Below are positions 63,830-64,000 of a DNA stretch of 64,000 nt, piece by piece. This stretch comes from Pseudoblastomonas marina (lineage in GTDB: Bacteria > Pseudomonadota > Alphaproteobacteria > Sphingomonadales > Sphingomonadaceae). Location: positions 1,168,427 through 1,232,426 of the forward strand of contig NZ_BMID01000001.1 in NCBI RefSeq assembly GCF_014641655.1, given 5' to 3'. The number at the start of each line of letters is the position of its first letter. The first letter of the stretch is position 1. Position numbers and translations under genes: made by a program. The notes beneath the pieces are model-generated. The model made no database searches, was not told the DNA's origin, and worked only from the letters and a program-made list of their open reading frames with translations.

Positions 63830-64000
63830 TGGAAATCGCGCGACTTGGGAATGATGCGCACATCGCGCGGATGCCCGCGCGAGGACGGATCGTGCCACCC
63901 GCATTCGCGATTGCCCGGAGGCGAGTCCTCGCCGTCTTCGCGCTGGTGGAGTTTTGCGGGCAGCGGATGGTTCACGTGGTCGGCGCGCGCGAGCTGTGGG
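63826..64000 (-). CDS. C-terminal fragment of an unidentified protein (5' part off window)
   Basis: An open frame enters from the right edge and ends with TGA at 63828-63826. The visible 58 residues run from PQLARADHVNHPLPAK to KSRDFH and include GNRECGWHDPSS; they are Arg/His/Asp/Pro-rich. No family recognised. Its stop overlaps the start I chose for the extensin-family gene. Confidence 0.45.
   Translation of the reverse strand, partial: PQLARADHVNHPLPAKLHQREDGEDSPPGNRECGWHDPSSRGHPRDVRIIPKSRDFH

Overview
This 64 kb window is from the chromosome of a GC-rich alphaproteobacterium. Gene content and order point to Sphingomonadales, most likely the Erythrobacteraceae. The evidence is a 14-gene alphaproteobacterial nuo operon followed by birA-coaX-rnj-DUF1467, a GTTC-N7-GTTC type SOS box, a CTTG-N18-CTATAT type heat-shock promoter at dnaK, PhaR-type polyhydroxyalkanoate control, and an RF2 with an uninterrupted reading frame. 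Almost all of it is ordinary core genome. I see no prophage, insertion sequence, CRISPR array or rRNA operon. Genes are packed tightly, with many ATGA, TGATG or TAATG overlaps. No intergenic stretch exceeds about 175 bp.

Layout. (1) 1-6.8 kb, minus strand: radA, cvpA, a NifU/IscU-like scaffold, an MFS transporter, alr, phaR and a type-3 proS cut by the window edge. A LexA-type box lies between radA and a divergent patatin gene. (2) 6.8-14.4 kb: patatin-like phospholipase, dnaK-dnaJ, a PCu(A)C copper chaperone, a HEMTH putative metalloprotease, a CrtO-like acyltransferase and a glycine-zipper lipoprotein. (3) 14.6-20.7 kb: an indoleamine 2,3-dioxygenase family protein, ComEC without its hydrolase domain, gltX and gltA. 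(4) 20.7-26.9 kb: a histidine-kinase-like protein lacking the phosphoacceptor His with a coupled partner, a nucleotidyltransferase-like membrane protein, and a large membrane-anchored coiled-coil protein.

(5) 26.9-46.6 kb: the complex I operon, read on the minus strand from nuoA at 46.6 kb to nuoN at 30.3 kb, then birA, coaX, rnj and DUF1467. Four non-canonical genes are embedded: a 63-aa membrane protein (nuoD/E junction), a 46-aa membrane microprotein (nuoE/F junction), and two tandem secreted four-cysteine paralogs between nuoF and nuoG. All are coupled to their neighbours by 1-8 bp overlaps. They are the best candidates in this window for undescribed biology connected to respiratory complex I.

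(6) 46.6-64 kb: a beta-propeller-like lipoprotein, aldehyde dehydrogenase, thiolase, SH3 protein, 2-hydroxyacid dehydrogenase, amtB, an NTF2-like protein, a GNAT, two nitronate-monooxygenase-like proteins, a lipoprotein-type methyltransferase, prfB, an AHH protein, a flavodoxin-like protein, recJ, tRNA-Glu(UUC), an extensin-family protein and a cut gene at the right edge.

Functional links. The PhaR repressor and the thiolase suggest polyhydroxybutyrate metabolism. A TGC/GCA-rich 15-mer recurs with one change upstream of both the thiolase and amtB, and a related element lies upstream of phaR. The nuo cluster supplies respiratory NADH oxidation, gltA the TCA cycle entry, and birA/coaX cofactors. 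dnaK carries a strong heat-shock promoter match and a long hairpin before dnaJ.
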